This document shows, piece by piece, positions 14,063 to 17,201 of a stretch of DNA of 17,201 bases. Below the pieces are notes generated by a model, which made no database searches, had not been told where the DNA came from, and was given only the letters and a program-made list of their open reading frames with translations. How positions within the stretch are numbered: position 1 is the stretch's first letter; each line of letters starts with the position of its first letter. The stretch is taken from assembly GCA_946886425.1 (NCBI GenBank), contig CAMPIP010000031.1:1-17201 (forward strand), given 5' to 3'. Source of the stretch: an uncultured Actinomycetes bacterium (GTDB taxonomy: Bacteria > Actinomycetota > Thermoleophilia > Solirubrobacterales > 70-9). The position numbers were made by a program, and so were the translations under genes.

Positions 14063-15499
14063 TCAGGCTGGCGCCAGGCCCTCGGCGACGTCGACCGGAC
14101 GCCCGAGGTGGAACCCCTGGGCCATGTCGACGCCGTACTCGCGCAGCATCCGCGTCGTGTCGTCGTCCTGGACGAACTCGGCGATCGTCCGCTTGCCGAG
14201 CCCGCGGGCGATCTGGACGATCGCTTTGACGGTCAGCTGGTCGGCGTCGTTGCGGGGCATCTCGCGGATGAAGGAGCCGTCGATCTTGATCACGTCGAAG
14301 GGCACCCGCTTCAGGTACTCGAATGGCCCGAAGCCGGCGCCGTAGTCGTCGATCGCGACTTCGCAGCCGAACTCGGTGAGGCGGTCGGCGAAGCCGGCGG
14401 CCGACTCGTAGTCCTCGATCCGGGCGGTCTGGGTGATCTCGAAGGTGCAGCGTCCGGGGTCCGCCTCGCCTTCGTCGAGGCGCCGTTCGATGAACTCGAG
14501 CACCGAGACGTCGGTCAGGGACGCGCCGGAGAGGTTGACGTGCAACGAGACCGGGTCTCCCTCCCGCTCCCGCTCCGCCATCAGCTTCAACGCCCGGGCG
14601 ACCACCCAGCGGTCCAGCTCCTGGGCCATCCCGGAACGCTCGGCGACCTCGATGAAGGAGGCGGCCGGCAGCAGCTCGCCGTGCTCCCCGGTCATCCGCA
14701 GCAGCAGCTCGTAGCGCTCGACCCCGCCCGAGACGAGACCGAATATCGGCTGAGTGGCGAGCCGCAGGCGGTCCTGGGTGAGGGCGTCGCGGATGCGGGC
14801 GCTGGTCGTTTGCGGGCGGCGCGGCTGCGTCGCTTCGGCCGGGTCCTGGAAGAGGGCAATGCGGTCGCGCCCGTTCTCCTTGGCCCGGTACATCGCCTGG
14901 TCGGCGGCGACGAGGATCGCCTCCGCCCCCGCGTCGCGCTCCTTGCCGCCGAACATGGCGACGCCGACGCTGATCGTCGCCGTCCCCGCGGCCGGCGTCG
15001 GCGCCAGCCCCTCGGCGACCTCGCCGCGCAGATCTTCGCCGAGCTGCAGGGCGCCGGCGGTGTCGGTCTGCGGCATCAGCACCGCGAACTCGTCGCCGGA
15101 GAGCCGGGCGACGATGTCGGTGGCACGCACGCGCTCACGCAGGGCAGCGGCGACGCGACGGATCAGGTTGTCTCCCTCCTGGTGGCCAAGCCGGTCGTTG
15201 ATCTCCTTGAGGCCGTCGATGTCGATCACCATCGCCGCCCCCTGGCCGCCGTAGCGGTCAGCGAAGGAGACGTACTGGTCTAGCTCGGCCCGGAAACGGC
15301 GCCGGTTCAGCAGCCCCGTCAAAGAATCGTGGTCGGCCAGGTAGCGGAGCTCGGCCTCGGTCTTCTCGGCCCGGTCGAGCGCCCCCTCCACGACCGACCG
15401 GTCGTCCGCGTCGAGTTTCGCCAGAACTCGCTCGATAGCGTCGTCGGGCGGCTCTGGGGCGGGAGATTTCCTCACCGGCGAAAGGTAGTCGGTGGTCAC
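14063..15499 (-). CDS. GGDEF-EAL cyclic-di-GMP turnover protein without a sensor domain
   Basis: The protein has 478 residues. An N-terminal helix of about 50 residues leads to GGDEF (about 52-218: DHDSLTGLLNRRRF, VIDIDGLKEIND, active-site loop SGDEF at 134-138). RATD at 125-128 lies exactly five residues before that loop, so the inhibitory I-site appears intact. EAL (about 233-470) reads YELLLR (E264) with N322, E354, D384/D385, K405 and E441 kept. The loop-6 glutamate of the usual EITE is Gln357 and the second E of AEGVE is Gln444, so phosphodiesterase activity may be weakened. SGDEF is a tolerated variant for cyclase activity. No membrane segment or PAS/GAF domain is present, so it should be cytosolic. 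The GTG start lies 13 bases past TATAAG (15518-15513). Confidence 0.92.
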   Translation of the reverse strand: MTTDYLSPVRKSPAPEPPDDAIERVLAKLDADDRSVVEGALDRAEKTEAELRYLADHDSLTGLLNRRRFRAELDQYVSFADRYGGQGAAMVIDIDGLKEINDRLGHQEGDNLIRRVAAALRERVRATDIVARLSGDEFAVLMPQTDTAGALQLGEDLRGEVAEGLAPTPAAGTATISVGVAMFGGKERDAGAEAILVAADQAMYRAKENGRDRIALFQDPAEATQPRRPQTTSARIRDALTQDRLRLATQPIFGLVSGGVERYELLLRMTGEHGELLPAASFIEVAERSGMAQELDRWVVARALKLMAEREREGDPVSLHVNLSGASLTDVSVLEFIERRLDEGEADPGRCTFEITQTARIEDYESAAGFADRLTEFGCEVAIDDYGAGFGPFEYLKRVPFDVIKIDGSFIREMPRNDADQLTVKAIVQIARGLGKRTIAEFVQDDDTTRMLREYGVDMAQGFHLGRPVDVAEGLAPA

Positions 15500-15603
15500 G
15501 CAAAAAGCAGTGCTTATACGAGCAATCCGCTTCAGCGCTCGAATTTAAGCGATACCGAACAACGAATAGTTGGCCTGCCGGTTGTCATAAGTAGGCTGGG
15601 TCG
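15500..15603. promoter_or_regulatory. Divergent promoter region of the GGDEF-EAL and DUF255 genes
   Basis: Minus strand: TATAAG at 15518-15513, 13 bases before the GTG at 15499, with no clear -35. Plus strand: TTGGCC (15570-15575), 16 bases, TAGGCT (15592-15597), then the GTG at 15604 six bases later, implying a leaderless transcript. The region is AT-richer than flanking genes and I see no strong operator palindrome in it. Confidence 0.45.
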
Positions 15604-17201
15604 GTGCCCAACCGTCTCGCCCAGGAGACCAGCCCCTACCTCCTCCAGCACCGCGACAACCCGGTCGACTGGTACCCGTGGGGCGAGGAGGCGCTGAACC
15701 GGGCGCGGGCGGAGGACCGGCCGATCCTGCTCTCGGTCGGCTACTCGGCCTGCCACTGGTGCCACGTGATGGAGCGCGAGTCCTTCGAGGATGCCGCGAC
15801 CGCCGCCTACATGAACGAGCACTTCGTCAGCGTCAAGGTCGATCGCGAGGAGCGTCCCGACGTCGACGCCATCTACATGGAGGCGGTCCAGCAGATCAGC
15901 GGCCACGGCGGCTGGCCGATGACCGTCTTCCTCGACCCCGACGGGGTCCCCTTCTACGGCGGCACCTACTTCCCGCCCGACGAGAGCCGCGGCATGCCGA
16001 GCTTCCGGATGGTGATGGAAGCGGTCGTCGACGCCTTCGAGCGCAAACGCGAGGAGCTGCGCGAGCGGGCGCCCGAAGTCCGCGCCCGGCTCGGCGCGAT
16101 CGGCGCGATCGAGGCCAGCGGGGAGCGGCCCGGCGCAGAGCAGCTGCGGGGGGCGGTGGCGCTGCTGCTGGAGTCGGCGGACCGGCGAAACGGCGGCTTC
16201 GGCCGCGCCCCCAAGTTCCCGCCCGCCTCGGCCTTGGAGCTGCTGCTGGCCCGCGGCGAGACCGCCCACGTCGAACGCACCCTGGACGCGATGCTGGCCG
16301 GCGGGATCTACGACCAGCTCGGCGGTGGCTTCGCCCGCTACTCGGTCGACGGCGCCTGGCTCGTTCCCCACTTCGAGAAGATGCTCTACGACAACGCCCT
16401 GCTCGCCCGTGCCTACCTGCACGGCTGGCAGGTGCTCGGCCACGAGCGTTACCGGCGCGTCTGCGAGGAGACGCTGGACTGGATGCTGCGCGAGATGCGC
16501 GGCCCCGAGGGCGGCTTCTACTCGGCTCTCGACGCCGACTCCGAGGGCGAGGAGGGCCGCTTCTACGTCTGGACGCCCGACCAGGTGCGGGCGGCGCTGG
16601 GGGACACCGGCCCCGGCGGGGGCGCCGCGGGCGCGCCCGACCCCGAGGCCGTCCTCGCCCACTACGGCGTCACCGGGGCCGGCAACTTCGAGGGCGCCAA
16701 CGTCCTCCACCTCGCCGGCGGCGCCAGCGCGCCTGAGCCGGAGGGCCTTGCGGCCGCCCGCGCGGCCCTGCTCGCCGCCCGGGCCGGACGCGTCCGGCCC
16801 GGCCTCGACGACAAGCGCCTCGCCTCCTGGAACGCGCTGGCGATCGCCGCCCTCGCCGACGCCGGCGCCGTGCTCGGCCGGGAGGACTACCTCGACGCGG
16901 CCCGCGCCTGCGCCGAGTTCGTCGACGCCTCGCTCCGCGACGCCGAGGGCCGCCTGCTGCGCACCTACAAGGACGGCGACGCCCGCCTCAACGCCTACCT
17001 GGAGGACCACGCCTTCCTCCTCGAAGCGCTGCTGACCCTCTACGAAGCCGGTTTCGAACCGCGCTGGTTCGCCCGCGCCCGCGAGCTCGGCGAGGAGATC
17101 GTCTCCCGCTTCGGCGATCCCGAGCGCGGCGGCTTCTTCTCGACCTACGCCGACCACGAGGATCTGATCGTCCGCCGCAAGGAGCTCGGCGACCACCCGA
17201 T
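15604..17201 (+). CDS. DUF255 thioredoxin-fold / six-hairpin glycosidase-like protein (YyaL/SPATA20 family), partial at 3' end
   Basis: The reading frame is open from the GTG at 15604 to the window edge (532 codons); full-length family members are about 650-700 residues, so the C-terminus is missing. The N-terminus [21 protein letters not shown] is the family hallmark. A thioredoxin-like domain (about 1-165) holds C50-H-W-C53 in [33 protein letters not shown] and GGTYFPP. The remainder is an alpha/alpha-barrel-like region: [69 protein letters not shown]. The enzymatic function is not established; a redox or sugar-related role has been suggested from the folds. The start lies six bases past TAGGCT and has no ribosome binding site, suggesting leaderless mRNA. 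It diverges from the GGDEF-EAL gene. Confidence 0.93.
   Translation, partial: MPNRLAQETSPYLLQHRDNPVDWYPWGEEALNRARAEDRPILLSVGYSACHWCHVMERESFEDAATAAYMNEHFVSVKVDREERPDVDAIYMEAVQQISGHGGWPMTVFLDPDGVPFYGGTYFPPDESRGMPSFRMVMEAVVDAFERKREELRERAPEVRARLGAIGAIEASGERPGAEQLRGAVALLLESADRRNGGFGRAPKFPPASALELLLARGETAHVERTLDAMLAGGIYDQLGGGFARYSVDGAWLVPHFEKMLYDNALLARAYLHGWQVLGHERYRRVCEETLDWMLREMRGPEGGFYSALDADSEGEEGRFYVWTPDQVRAALGDTGPGGGAAGAPDPEAVLAHYGVTGAGNFEGANVLHLAGGASAPEPEGLAAARAALLAARAGRVRPGLDDKRLASWNALAIAALADAGAVLGREDYLDAARACAEFVDASLRDAEGRLLRTYKDGDARLNAYLEDHAFLLEALLTLYEAGFEPRWFARARELGEEIVSRFGDPERGGFFSTYADHEDLIVRRKELGDHP

Noticed and set aside
14108..15283. A 391-codon plus-strand open frame opposite the GGDEF-EAL gene
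   Set aside because: The minus-strand product has complete GGDEF and EAL motifs; the plus frame is a shadow.
15532..17196. A 554-codon open frame antisense to the DUF255 gene
   Set aside because: The plus-strand frame carries all DUF255 motifs without a stop to the window edge; the antisense product is Gly/Val/Glu-rich with no motif.
1..17201. CRISPR arrays, tRNA or rRNA genes, insertion sequences
   Set aside because: No regularly spaced repeats, tRNA-like folds, rRNA signatures or transposase motifs were seen on either strand.

Overview
The window is very GC-rich with strong G/C third-position bias. Genes within clusters overlap as ATGA/GTGA, and several first genes of transcription units look leaderless. 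Gene content (HxlR regulator with a C-terminal domain, MMPL exporter, a fadA2-fabG4-htdX-type cluster, MACS-type acyl-CoA ligase, GGDEF-EAL protein, DUF255 protein) fits a high-GC actinobacterium, plausibly a deep-branching class such as Thermoleophilia. That placement is inference; there is no rRNA or other phylogenetic marker here.

Layout. (1) 1-1305, plus strand: the end of a succinyl-CoA ligase beta-like gene, the alpha-like gene and a small one-cluster ferredoxin, in one overlapping operon. (2) 1310-4221: an HxlR-type regulator (minus) divergent from an MMPL/RND exporter (plus), sharing a 74-bp region with a CTTTGAA/TTCAAAG operator. (3) 4297-5439, minus: a lone P-loop ATPase with a C-terminal winged helix, less GC-rich than its surroundings, convergent with the exporter. 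(4) 5440-5589: a strikingly AT-rich divergent promoter region with a 29-bp perfect palindrome (3-nt centre), a 30-bp near-perfect palindrome, a third related inverted repeat and a CRP-like box. (5) 5590-12388, plus: TetR regulator, thiolase, long FabG4-type ketoreductase, MaoC-type dehydratase and two acyl-CoA dehydrogenases. (6) 12389-12571: a gap mostly filled by a 108-bp inverted-repeat element with a 22-bp stem. (7) 12572-14047, plus: acyl-CoA ligase. (8) 14063-15499, minus: GGDEF-EAL cyclic-di-GMP protein. (9) 15604-end, plus: DUF255/thioredoxin-fold protein, cut by the window edge.

How the genes work together. Thiolase, ketoreductase, MaoC dehydratase and acyl-CoA dehydrogenases, with the ligase downstream, supply each step of an acyl-CoA cycle passing through (R)-3-hydroxyacyl-CoA, with no FadB or crotonase-type hydratase in sight. 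The TetR gene heads this operon and its putative operator overlaps its own promoter, so it is the likely local regulator. The SucCD-like pair with a ferredoxin suggests a TCA-type step tied to a ferredoxin-dependent 2-oxoacid oxidoreductase, possibly encoded upstream. The HxlR/MMPL pair looks like a regulated export unit. The ATPase gene is the least understood part and, with its palindrome-rich promoter, the best candidate for something undescribed.
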